A stretch of DNA of 39,524 bases from the NCBI RefSeq assembly GCF_946479885.1, contig NZ_CAMLHM010000041.1, positions 1 through 39,524 of the forward strand, written 5' to 3'. The DNA is from an uncultured Devosia sp. (GTDB lineage: Bacteria; Pseudomonadota; Alphaproteobacteria; Rhizobiales; Devosiaceae). The translations under genes and the position numbers were made by a program. The notes beneath the pieces are model-generated. The model saw only the letters and a program-made list of their open reading frames with translations, did not search any database and had not been told where the DNA came from. Positions 30,778 to 39,524 of the stretch are shown here, piece by piece; position 1 is the stretch's first letter; each line of letters begins with the position of its first letter.

Positions 30778-31029
30778 CTAAGCCCGCTTGGCGATCTGTC
30801 CCCACGCCAGCAGGATGATGACAGCGCCGACAACGGCGCCGATGAAATTGGCCCCATCGCCCGGACCATACCAGCCCACGGCCTGGCCCAGCCAGGTGGC
30901 GAGCACCGAGCCGATGATGCCCAGCACCGTGGTGAGGATAAAGCCGGCAGGCTTCCTGTCGCCCGGCGTGATCCACTTGGCGATCAATCCCGCCAGAAAC
31001 CCGATGATGATGGCCCAGACAATACCCAT
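30778..31029 (-). CDS. GlsB/YeaQ/YmgE-family small membrane protein
   Basis: The 83-residue protein has three hydrophobic segments and the transglycosylase-associated family pattern: MGIVWAIIIGFLAGLIAKWI, then PGDRKPAGFILTTVLGIIGS, VLATWLGQAVGWY and FIGAVVGAVIILLAWGQI. These Gly-rich proteins are common stress-linked inner membrane proteins of unknown mechanism. ATG 31029 has AAAGGAG eight bases upstream and was chosen over a 60-codon upstream extension that lacks any family match. Confidence 0.92.
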   Translation of the reverse strand: MGIVWAIIIGFLAGLIAKWITPGDRKPAGFILTTVLGIIGSVLATWLGQAVGWYGPGDGANFIGAVVGAVIILLAWGQIAKRA

Positions 31030-31240
31030 TGAGACGCTCCTTTTGGTCCGTACACCGATAAGTCGGTAACGATAGCTCCGGTTGCAAGACCTGGCCCCGT
31101 CACGGCGCCCCGAAGGTCTGGACCGGATGACCAGCTCCGCGCATTTGAGCCGATTGTGATCAGTTTTTGTGCAACGGATGACCGGCGGGCTCGTTAAGGC
31201 GCTGTTCAAGTGGGGGGCACAATCCCACTAGGAGTTCAAA

Positions 31241-31732
31241 ATGAAGAAGACCATTATCGCAACCACCATCGCCGCACTGCTGGCCACCAGCGCCCTGCCT
31301 GTCCTGGCACAGGATGCCGGCGTACAGGTCGATGCCGGTGCAGGCGTCACCGTCGACGCCCCGGCCGTCGATGCTGCCGCTGGCGCGGCGGTTGATGCCA
31401 ATGCCAGCGCTTCGCTGGACAACACCTATGACGCGGTAACCTCGTCCATCGCGGCCTCCGCCGCGGTCGACCTGTCGGCCGTGACCGACGCTACTACGAT
31501 CAACATCGTGCTGCTGTCCTCGCTGGAAGGCGATGCCGCTGCCGGTGGCGCGGCGCTGGACGAGGCCCTGTCGGCTAATGCCGAGGGCAATACCGCCCTG
31601 CATGCCAACATCGATGGCAATGCCGCCATCAAGGCCAAGCTCGAAGCCGAAGGCCATGCCAGCAGCGACGTCGTCGCCGTCAAGAGCAACGCCGACGGTT
31701 CGATCACCGTCTTCGTCGACGACCGCGCTTAA
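31241..31732 (+). CDS. Secreted Ala/Val/Asp-rich protein of unknown function
   Basis: This 163-residue protein has a clear Sec signal, MKKTIIATTIAALLATSALP with cleavage after VLA23. The mature part is Ala/Asp/Val-rich and imperfectly repetitive at first (GVQVDAGAGVTVDAPAVDAA). A more ordered C-terminal half follows (TINIVLLSSLEGDAA, ALHANIDGNAAIKAKLEAEG, DVVAVKSNADGSITVFVDD). No cysteine is present. AGGAG lies before the ATG and a strong terminator follows, so it is a real single-gene unit. I recognise no family; a periplasmic role is all the sequence supports. Confidence 0.8.
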   Translation: MKKTIIATTIAALLATSALPVLAQDAGVQVDAGAGVTVDAPAVDAAAGAAVDANASASLDNTYDAVTSSIAASAAVDLSAVTDATTINIVLLSSLEGDAAAGGAALDEALSANAEGNTALHANIDGNAAIKAKLEAEGHASSDVVAVKSNADGSITVFVDDRA

Positions 31733-31751
31733 TCGCCACCCTAAGACGACG

Positions 31752-31777
31752 AACCCCGGCCATTGGCCGGGGTTTTT
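31752..31777 (+). terminator. Rho-independent terminator of the Ala-rich secreted protein gene
   Basis: AACCCCGGCC-ATT-GGCCGGGGTT, a near-perfect stem followed by a T run, 20 bases after the stop codon; it also separates this gene from the convergent thuB. Confidence 0.9.
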
Positions 31778-31799
31778 CATTGCTGCAATCGCTGCTGGC

Positions 31800-32843
31800 T
31801 CAGACCGCGTGCTCGGTCCGGTCGCGATCGGTCACCGTCGCCAGATCCAGCACCTTCTGGATGTTGGTGGCATGGCGGAAGCTCGGCTCGTTGTTCTTGC
31901 CCGAACGCACTGCCTCGACGAACCGGATATAGTTGGTCGGCACCGTATCGACGGCGACCTCGGTCCAGATCCCCGTCTCGGCATCGGCACCCAGGCAGGT
32001 AAAGAGCTTGGACCAGTCGTGCCGGTGCTGCACCTCGATCGAGCCCAGCTCGCCATAGACGCGCAGGCGCAGTTCGTTGAAGTGCCCGGTCGCCCAGCGC
32101 GTCGCATGGATCACGCCAAGCGCGCCGTTTTCAAGCTGTGCCGTCATGGCGAAGCTGTCATTGGCGTCGAGGTCATATTCGCCGATACGGTTGTTCTCGG
32201 CCTTGTCGAACGTCTCCAGCCGGCAGAACACCCGGGAGAAATCGCTGCCCGCGCCATAGGCGGCAAAATCGAGGATGTGCACGCCGATATCGCCGAGCAC
32301 GCCATTGGAGCCGTGCTTCTTGCTGAGGCGCCACAGCCACTGGCTTTCCGTGCGCCAATCGCCCCAGGCCTTGGAAACCAGCCAGCTCTGCAGATAGCTC
32401 GCCTCGAAATGCTTGACCTTGCCCACCGCGCCCGATTGCACGATTTCGCGCATCTTCTGCAGCTGGCTGACATTGCGATAGGTCAGGTTGACCATGTTGA
32501 TGAGCCCGGCCTGCTCGGCCGTCTCGGTCATTTCCATGGCCTTGGCATGGTCGGTCGCCAGCGGCTTTTCGCAGAACACGTGCTTGCCCGCCTTGAGCGC
32601 CGCCATCGTCGTCGGGTGATGCACGCTGTCGGGGGTGACGTTGGCCACCGCGTCGAACTGGCCCCAGGCGAGCGCCGCGTCCAGCGAACCAAACCCGCGC
32701 TCGATATTGTGCGTCGTGCAAAACGCCTCGACCCGCGCCGGATCGACGTCGACGCCACCGGCCAGGGTCACGCCCTCGATCGCCGCAAAATGCTTGGCAT
32801 GCTGATTGGCCATGCCGCCAGTACCCAGAATGAGGATACGCAT
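31800..32843 (-). CDS. thuB: ThuB-like Gfo/Idh/MocA-family sugar dehydrogenase
   Basis: This 347-residue NAD(P)-dependent oxidoreductase starts MRILILGTGGMANQHAKHFA (Rossmann GxGxxA motif) and has CEKPLA near residue 93 (catalytic lysine of the Gfo/Idh/MocA family) and GVLGDIGVHILDFAAY near residue 180, with the conserved Asp and His. In Sinorhizobium meliloti, thuA and thuB close the trehalose transport operon and are needed to make 3-ketotrehalose; position and family agree here. GGAAG precedes ATG 32843, and a 48-codon upstream extension is rejected because it runs through a dispersed repeat. It is the last gene of the operon, 165 bases after thuA. Confidence 0.9.
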   Translation of the reverse strand: MRILILGTGGMANQHAKHFAAIEGVTLAGGVDVDPARVEAFCTTHNIERGFGSLDAALAWGQFDAVANVTPDSVHHPTTMAALKAGKHVFCEKPLATDHAKAMEMTETAEQAGLINMVNLTYRNVSQLQKMREIVQSGAVGKVKHFEASYLQSWLVSKAWGDWRTESQWLWRLSKKHGSNGVLGDIGVHILDFAAYGAGSDFSRVFCRLETFDKAENNRIGEYDLDANDSFAMTAQLENGALGVIHATRWATGHFNELRLRVYGELGSIEVQHRHDWSKLFTCLGADAETGIWTEVAVDTVPTNYIRFVEAVRSGKNNEPSFRHATNIQKVLDLATVTDRDRTEHAV

Positions 32844-32908
32844 ATTCTTGTCTTCCTTATGCGGTGCCCCACCGCCAACAAATCCAGACAGGCTCGATGT
32901 GTGAGTAG

Positions 32909-32991
32909 CCCTCATCCTGAGCCTGTCGAAGGACGAGGGCGTGGCTGGGTCGGTGGACCCGACCCCATGGTTCGACAAGCGCACCATGAGG
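32909..32991. repeat. Dispersed inverted repeat (family B, copy 3), between thuA and thuB
   Basis: CCTCATCCTGAGCCTGTCGA and GGTTCGACAAGCGCACCATG form the ends of an imperfect stem. It is inserted inside the thu operon between two cotranscribed genes, so it should be present in the mRNA. Confidence 0.75.
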
Positions 32992-33008
32992 TCTCAGTAG
33001 CGTCCGGG

Positions 33009-33797
33009 TTACTTCTTCACTTCGCCGGCATGGTCGCTGGCCGAGAGCTTGGCGCCCCGCTCTTCGATCTTTTCGATCGCTTCGCCGACCGGCGTGTTTG
33101 GCGCCTTCATCAGGTGCGCATGACGGGTGCCGTCATAGGCCCAGTTGACCGCATTGCGCAGCACCTGGCCCACATTGGCGTCGTGATAGGTCGGGTAGGT
33201 TTCGTGGCCGGGGCGGAAGTAGAAGATATTGCCGGCGCCACGACGATAGGTAAGGCCCGAACGGAACACTTCGCCGCCCTGGAACCACGAGACGAACACG
33301 GTCTCCAGCGGCTCGGGCACACTGAAGGGCTCGCCATACATTTCTTCATATTCGAGTTCGAAATAGGCCGGCAGGCCGCGGGCGATCGGGTGGCCGGGAT
33401 TGACGACCCAGAGCCGCTCGCGTTCGCCGGCTTCGCGCCAGTGCAGGTTTGCCGGCGTGCCCATCAGGCCCTTGAAGACCTTCGAGTGATGACCCGAATG
33501 CAGCACGATCAGGCCCATGCCCTGCCAGACATGTTCCATGACGCGCTTGACGACGGCATCGTCGACCTTGTCATGGGCCGCATGGCCCCACCAGACCAGC
33601 ACGTCGGTATTGGCCAGCGCTTCCTGGGTGCAGCCGTGCTCGGGTTCCTGCAGGGTCGTGGTCTTCACCGAAATATTGCTGTCTTCCGACAGCAGCTTGG
33701 CGATCTGGTTGTGCATGCCATTGGGGTAGTTCTCGGCCACGACCTTGTTCTTCTGTTCGTGGACATTTTCGCCCCAGACCAGGGTACGGATCGGCAT
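33009..33797 (-). CDS. thuA: ThuA, trehalose/keto-disaccharide utilisation protein
   Basis: This 262-residue protein starts [20 protein letters not shown]. It contains the ThuA hallmarks [54 protein letters not shown] and [20 protein letters not shown]. The fold is of the glutamine-amidotransferase type but the classical Cys nucleophile is replaced (HSGHHSK). In rhizobia ThuA acts with ThuB on 3-keto forms of trehalose, maltitol and related disaccharides; the exact reaction was not settled to my knowledge. It lies in the rhizobial order thuE-F-G-K-A-B. A 180-base gap with a palindrome separates it from thuK. Confidence 0.92.
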   Translation of the reverse strand: MPIRTLVWGENVHEQKNKVVAENYPNGMHNQIAKLLSEDSNISVKTTTLQEPEHGCTQEALANTDVLVWWGHAAHDKVDDAVVKRVMEHVWQGMGLIVLHSGHHSKVFKGLMGTPANLHWREAGERERLWVVNPGHPIARGLPAYFELEYEEMYGEPFSVPEPLETVFVSWFQGGEVFRSGLTYRRGAGNIFYFRPGHETYPTYHDANVGQVLRNAVNWAYDGTRHAHLMKAPNTPVGEAIEKIEERGAKLSASDHAGEVKK

Positions 33798-33864
33798 CGT
33801 GCTAGACTCCTAGTTTGATTGGCTTGGGTGGGGAGGCACCGGCCACTGCATTATCGTCTGCATT

Positions 33865-33921
33865 ATTCCCGCGGAAGCGCGCATCCCCCACTGACCGGGA
33901 GATCCATGCTTTCGCGGGAAT
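33865..33921. repeat. Palindrome between thuK and thuA (family D)
   Basis: ATTCCCGCGGAAGCGCGCAT at one end and ATGCTTTCGCGGGAAT at the other form an imperfect stem. This resembles the widespread alphaproteobacterial ATTCCCGCGAAAGC elements and is a different family from the other repeats in the window. Confidence 0.7.
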
Positions 33922-33977
33922 GACGCTGTGGTTGATGTTGATGACGGCTATATGGCCGCCACCAAAAGTGTGATCGC

Positions 33978-34985
<1,008 letters not shown>

Positions 34986-34996
34986 TTTCTTCTCCC

Positions 34997-35841
<845 letters not shown>

Positions 35842-35842
<1 letters not shown>

Positions 35843-36822
35843 CAGCGGTCTCCCCCGTCGAACCGAACCTTGCCCAGCCAGATATAGAGGATGGTCAGGA
35901 TGGCGATGATCAGGAACAGCAAGGTCGACATGGCCGAGCCGTAGGCGAACTTGTCGAAATCGAACAGGTTTTCGCGGGCCAGCACCGACATGGTCTTGGT
36001 TGCCGAGCTGTTGGGCGTCAGCACATAGATCAGGTCGAAGATGCGCAGGGCATCGAGCAGCCGGAAGATGATCGCGACCATCAGGGCGGGGCGGACCAGC
36101 GGCAGCGTGATGCGGAAGAACTGCTTGACCGGATGCACGCCATCGATCTCGGCGGCCTCGTAGATATCCTTGGGCACCATCTGCAGGCCCGCCAGGATCA
36201 GCAGCGCCATGAACGGCGTCGTCTTCCAGATATCGACGATCAGCACCGCCTGCATGGCCGTTTCGGCCGTCGCGGTCCACGCCACCTTCTGGCTGAGCAG
36301 GCCCAGGCGCAGGCCCAGGTCATTGAGAATGCCGAACTGGTCGTTCAGCATCCAGCTCCACATCTTGGCCGAGACGATGGTCGGGATCGCCCAGGGGATC
36401 AGGATGGCGGCGCGCACGATGCCGCGGCCTCGGAACTCGGCGTTGAGCACCAGGGCCACGAGCATGCCGAGCACGGCCTCGAGGCTCACCGAGACGACCG
36501 CGAAACGCAGCGTGTTCCACACCGCATTCCACCAGGCGGGGTCCGCCAGCAGACCACGGTAGCGAACGGCGCCGCTATCGAGCACCTGCACACGGAGATA
36601 GTTGCCGAAGCCGATCCACTCGGCCCCGTTGAGATCGTTCAGCGACGCATCGGTGAACGAGAAATAGATCGAGCGGAGGAGTGGCCAGCCGGCAACGACG
36701 GCCAGCGCTATGAGCATCGGCAGCAGGAACCATCGGGCGGCGCGGACGCGCTGCTGCATCAGTTCCGATTTGATCTTGGCGCCAGTCGCTCCGACGGGAG
36801 CAGCCATCACATCTGTGGCCAT
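35842..36822 (-). CDS. thuF: ThuF, sugar ABC transporter permease (MalF-type)
   Basis: This 326-residue membrane protein has six helices after a short cytosolic N-terminus. Marks are WFLLPMLIALAVVAGWPLLR (helix 1), the YFSFTDASLNDL segment, AILIPWAIPTIVSAKMWSWM, and the EAA loop DIYEAAEIDGVHPVKQFFRI. GGAGG precedes ATG 36822. It is translationally coupled to thuG and separated from thuE by an 88-base gap with a strong hairpin. It forms one half of the transport channel. Confidence 0.93.
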
Positions 36823-36858
36823 TTTGGCCTCCTCCCCGTTTTATCCATCATTACGCAA

Positions 36859-36888
36859 AGCGGGCGGCGGGGCTAGCCGCCGCCCGCT
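36859..36888 (-). other. Intercistronic hairpin between thuE and thuF
   Basis: On the minus strand GCGGGCGGCGG and CCCGCCGCCCGC pair around a short CTAGC loop, followed by TTT. Strong hairpins after a binding-protein gene usually stop or protect part of the message so that the binding protein is made in excess. Confidence 0.75.
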
Positions 36889-36910
36889 CTGGATTGGGCG
36901 CTGGGAGGAC

Positions 36911-38179
36911 TTACCAGGCGTCGCCCTTCAGATCGGTCAGGTCGGCCTCGAGGCCTTCCAGGTTCTCGGCGGCAGTGCCGTTACCCGACAGCGTGTTGTG
37001 CACGGCGCTCCAGAACAGCGAAGACACTTCGTTGTACTTGATCTTGGTCGGAGCGGACGGACGCGGCACGGCCTGTTCAAAGATGGCCTTCCAGTTGGCC
37101 ATGAAGGGCGATGCCGCCAGCACGTCGGCATCTTCATAGAGCGACGGGATGGTGGGCAGGTTGGACTGGTTGATCGCGCGTTCCTTCTGCACGTCCGTCG
37201 AGCTCAGGAACAGAGCGAGCTTGATCGCCTCTTCCGGATCGGGGGAGTACTTGGAAACCGCAACGTTCCAGCCGCCCAGCGTTGCCGCCGAGCCAGCGCC
37301 TTCGCCGTCACCGGCGGGGAGCGGAGCCACGTCGAACTTGCCCTTGACGGCAGAGTCATCGCCATTGCCCAGCGCGTAGGCATAGGGCCAGTTGCGCATG
37401 AACACCGAGTTGCCCAGCTGCCAGACGCCACGGCTCTCTTCTTCCTGGTAAGCCAGGTTGCCTTCCGGCGAGATCGTGCCGATCCAGGTTGCAGCGCGAT
37501 CGATAGCGGCAGCAGCCTGCGGGTTGTTGATCGAAATCGTGCCATCAGCTTCCACGATCTGGCCGCCGCCGTTCGACTTCACCCATTCCAGGGCATCGCA
37601 GGTCAGGCCTTCATAGGCATTGCCCTGGAACACGAAGCCGTACATTTCCGCATTACCGGCTGCACGTTCCGCATCCATGATTTCCTTGGCAGTGGCAGCC
37701 ATTTCGTCCCAGGTCGTCGGAACGGGCTTGCTGTACTTCTCGAGCAGGTCCTTGCGGTAGAACAGGGCCGGAGCATCGGTGAAGGCCGGCAGGGCCACGA
37801 GCTTGCCGTCAACGGTCTGCGACTCGATGATCGAGGGGAAGTGGTTGCCCACGACATCCTTGGCGGCATCGGTCAGGTCGAGGAACTGGTCAGCCAGCTG
37901 GGGAGCCCAGATCACGTCCGTCTGGTAAACGTCGATATCGGTATTGCCGGCAGCGAGCCACAGCTTGTACTGGCCAAACTGGTCGGAGGTCGACGACGGC
38001 ATCGGCACCACGGTCACCGTGTTGCCGGTCTCGGCTTCGAACTTGTCGAGCTGGCTGCGCAGGAATGCGAGGCCATTGCCGGTGTCACCCGAAACGATCG
38101 ACAGCTCAGCGGCCTGGGCCGCACCGGCCACCAGCGTCACGCTCGTCAACAGACCGACGAGCAACTTGTTGATTTTCAT
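36911..38179 (-). CDS. thuE: ThuE, trehalose/disaccharide ABC transporter substrate-binding protein
   Basis: The 422-residue precursor has a Sec signal peptide (MKINKLLVGLLTSVTLVAGA, cut after AQA23) and the MalE-like family 1 binding fold: LDKFEAETGNTVTVVPMPSS, GNTDIDVYQTDVIWAPQLAD, TWDEMAATAKEIMDAERAAG and GGWNVAVSKYSPDPEEAIKL. ATG 38179 follows GGAGG; an in-frame start eight codons earlier is rejected. It is the first gene of thuEFGKAB and should capture trehalose or related disaccharides in the periplasm. The divergent LacI-type regulator probably represses it through sites in the preceding 490 bases. Confidence 0.92.
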   Translation of the reverse strand: MKINKLLVGLLTSVTLVAGAAQAAELSIVSGDTGNGLAFLRSQLDKFEAETGNTVTVVPMPSSTSDQFGQYKLWLAAGNTDIDVYQTDVIWAPQLADQFLDLTDAAKDVVGNHFPSIIESQTVDGKLVALPAFTDAPALFYRKDLLEKYSKPVPTTWDEMAATAKEIMDAERAAGNAEMYGFVFQGNAYEGLTCDALEWVKSNGGGQIVEADGTISINNPQAAAAIDRAATWIGTISPEGNLAYQEEESRGVWQLGNSVFMRNWPYAYALGNGDDSAVKGKFDVAPLPAGDGEGAGSAATLGGWNVAVSKYSPDPEEAIKLALFLSSTDVQKERAINQSNLPTIPSLYEDADVLAASPFMANWKAIFEQAVPRPSAPTKIKYNEVSSLFWSAVHNTLSGNGTAAENLEGLEADLTDLKGDAW

Positions 38180-38310
38180 TAGATTTCCTCCCGAATGAAC
38201 CAACTGTCAGGGAGGCACACCAATCCGGCCCTGCGCATCTTGGCGCCGGCCCGATCAATTCTCCTCCCTACAAAAGCGCTCCGTTTCGGCGGCTGTTCCG
38301 CCTACATTTC

Positions 38311-38322
38311 CAAAGCGCTTTG
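38311..38322. promoter_or_regulatory. Probable LacI-family operator, main site
   Basis: CAAAGCGCTTTG is a perfect 12-bp palindrome with the central CG typical of LacI-family operators. It lies 132 bases upstream of thuE. Weaker relatives AAAAGCGCTCCG (38271-38282) and GAAATCGCTTTG (38528-38539) may allow looping. Binding by the adjacent regulator is inferred. Confidence 0.75.
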
Positions 38323-38527
38323 AACGAAAAAGAACCAGAGCGCCGAATTTCTGTCAAGCACTCACGCGCCGAAATTTTAATGAATCTTCGATCAACGAAC
38401 ATTTTTTCGTTTATTGTCAGAAGTTTATTTTGATCAGCGGAACCCATTGGTAAATGCCGCGGCCATTTTGCCTGATGTACGCACCTCAGCTGGATGGGTC
38501 ACAATTTGGGCTCTTGCATCAAAATTT

Positions 38528-38539
38528 GAAATCGCTTTG
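38528..38539. promoter_or_regulatory. Probable secondary LacI-family operator
   Basis: GAAATCGCTTTG differs from the main site CAAAGCGCTTTG at three of twelve positions and keeps the central CG. It lies between the main site and the regulator gene, so it may autoregulate that gene. Confidence 0.5.
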
Positions 38540-38615
38540 AATGATCAATGGAGGAGGAAGCAGGAACCGCTGTTCAAGGCGGCCTGCCTGCCCTAAAGGC
38601 AAGGTAACCGGGTGC

Positions 38616-38631
38616 GCGCCATCGATGGCGC
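38616..38631. other. Perfect 16-bp GC-rich palindrome upstream of the regulator gene
   Basis: GCGCCATCGATGGCGC lies 38 bases before the regulator's start codon. It could be a hairpin in the leader RNA or a protein site; it does not resemble the AAAGCGCTTT-type sites. Confidence 0.45.
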
Positions 38632-38668
38632 CGATGGTCATGCCGCGCCGTGGGGGCCAGTTGCAGTA

Positions 38669-39524
38669 ATGAGACTGAAGGATCTGGCCGAGCATCTCGG
38701 CCTGTCGCAAACCACGGTCAGTCGCGCTCTCAATGGCTATCCTGAAGTCAATGAGGCCACGCGCCTGCGCGTCGCCGAAACCGCGGCCCGCCTGGGCTAT
38801 CGTCCCAATGCCAGCGCCCTGCGCCTGGCCACCGGCCGCTCGGGCGCCGTCGGCCTGGTATTGCGCGGCGCTGGAGAACTGGGCCCGCACATGAGCGAGT
38901 TCATGGCCGGCATGAGCGGGCGCATGGGCAGCGAAGAGATTGATATTCTTCTCATCACCGTGGACAGTTTCCAGGATGAAATGAGCGCCTATCGCCGGCT
39001 CGCCGCCAGCCAGAAGGTGGACGGCATCGTGCTGCAGTCACCCTCGCTCAACGACGCCCGGGCCGAACTGCTGCTCGAGCTGAAGATCCCCTTCGTGCTG
39101 CATGGTCGCACCAATATCGGCAAGCCGGTTGCCTGGATGGACATCGACAATACCGGTGCCGTCGAGCGCGCCACCAGCCATCTGCTCGATCTCGGCCATC
39201 GCCGCATCGCCCTGCTCAACGGCGTCAAGGGCCGCACCTTTGCCGAGCATCGCGAGATCGGTTACCTCGCCGCCCTCTCGGCCCGGGGCGTTCCGTTCGA
39301 CGCGGCGCTGATGAGCAATGCGATATTCACCGATGAAGTCGCGTTTCGCCTCGCTCAGGCCATGCTGGAACTGCGCCCCCGCCCCACCGCTTTCCTCGCT
39401 GGCTCGATGATGACCGCCCTGGGCGTCTTCCGCGCCATCCGCCAGGCGGGGCTCGTGCTGGGCAAGGATGTCTCCATGATCGCCCATGACGACGTCTTCC
39501 CCTATCTCAACGCCGACAACATGT
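38669..39524 (+). CDS. thuR: LacI-family transcriptional regulator (ThuR/AglR-like), C-terminus cut by window edge
   Basis: 285 codons are visible from ATG 38669 to the window edge. The N-terminus is a classic LacI headpiece: MRLKDLAEHLGLSQTTVSRA, then LNGYPEVNEATRLRVAETAA and LGYRPN. The effector-binding domain follows (GAVGLVLRGAGELGPHMSEF, KVDGIVLQSPS, IPFVLHGRTN, DIDNTGAVERATSHLLDLGH, IALLNGVKG). About 50-60 residues should be missing at the C-terminus. It is divergent from thuEFGKAB, as thuR is in Sinorhizobium, and should repress the operon until the disaccharide is present. The effector is inferred from the operon. No strong Shine-Dalgarno is visible. Confidence 0.88.
   Translation, partial: MRLKDLAEHLGLSQTTVSRALNGYPEVNEATRLRVAETAARLGYRPNASALRLATGRSGAVGLVLRGAGELGPHMSEFMAGMSGRMGSEEIDILLITVDSFQDEMSAYRRLAASQKVDGIVLQSPSLNDARAELLLELKIPFVLHGRTNIGKPVAWMDIDNTGAVERATSHLLDLGHRRIALLNGVKGRTFAEHREIGYLAALSARGVPFDAALMSNAIFTDEVAFRLAQAMLELRPRPTAFLAGSMMTALGVFRAIRQAGLVLGKDVSMIAHDDVFPYLNADNM

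Larger units (their letters stand above)
38180..38668. promoter_or_regulatory. Divergent control region between thuE and the LacI-family regulator
   Basis: This 489-base region is AT-richer than its surroundings (for example 38330-38440) and carries no supported gene; a 60-codon frame at 38414-38596 has no recognisable content. It holds three sites built on AAA-GCGC-TTT-like symmetry, near 38271, 38311 and 38528, and a perfect 16-bp palindrome at 38616. Promoters for thuE and for the regulator should lie here. Confidence 0.7.

Noticed and set aside
38414..38596. 60-codon frame in the thuE/regulator space
   Set aside because: It has no ribosome site or family match and overlaps the secondary operator-like site.

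Overview
This window is high-GC, densely packed DNA from an alphaproteobacterium, most likely Hyphomicrobiales; Devosiaceae is my best but unproven guess. The reasons are short or overlapping gene junctions, Tat-exported binding proteins, a rhizobial-type thuEFGKAB trehalose operon, a Caulobacter-type sigF/nrsF pair, and several families of dispersed palindromic intergenic repeats. No rRNA, tRNA, phage, insertion sequence or CRISPR array was seen. Both ends cut a gene: puuD on the left and a LacI-family regulator on the right.

Positions 1-17.1 kb are a purine-catabolism island. A leftward set runs uraH, xdhA, xdhB, xdhC, a BMP-type ABC transporter (ATPase, two permeases, Tat-exported binding protein) and puuD. 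A rightward set starts with a PuuE-UraD fusion and, after a small ArsR/SRPBCC pair and a glutathione transferase, continues with ureidoglycine aminohydrolase and ureidoglycolate lyase. A secreted META protein and a zinc deaminase follow. Together they would take up a purine compound and convert xanthine through urate, hydroxyisourate, OHCU, allantoin and ureidoglycine to glyoxylate plus urea. Allantoate amidohydrolase is the one step missing here.

Positions 17.2-23.5 kb hold otsB-otsA (trehalose synthesis), a Tat-exported intradiol dioxygenase-like protein, a ketopantoate-reductase-like enzyme and a DEAD-box helicase that appears to start at UUG inside a structured leader.

Positions 23.9-27.4 kb are the most interesting part. 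Leftward lie a gene for a secreted methionine-rich repeat protein (MrpX-like), a cytochrome b561 and a Tat-lipoprotein molybdopterin oxidoreductase of the YedY/MsrP family. Rightward lie sigF and its cysteine-bearing membrane anti-sigma factor nrsF. The space between the two sets carries two back-to-back promoters that both match GTAACC-N16-CGAA exactly. I read this as a self-contained periplasmic oxidant (reactive chlorine) defence in which a sacrificial methionine protein is regenerated by its neighbouring reductase, variant in repeat sequence and in lipid anchoring.

Positions 27.5-31.8 kb hold a ThuA-domain protein, a GtrA-like membrane protein, a secreted 5'-nucleotidase, a YeaQ/GlsB-type small membrane protein and an Ala-rich secreted protein. 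Positions 31.8-39.5 kb hold the complete trehalose/disaccharide operon thuEFGKAB with a divergent LacI-family regulator and candidate operators. The window therefore has both trehalose synthesis and trehalose uptake/oxidation.
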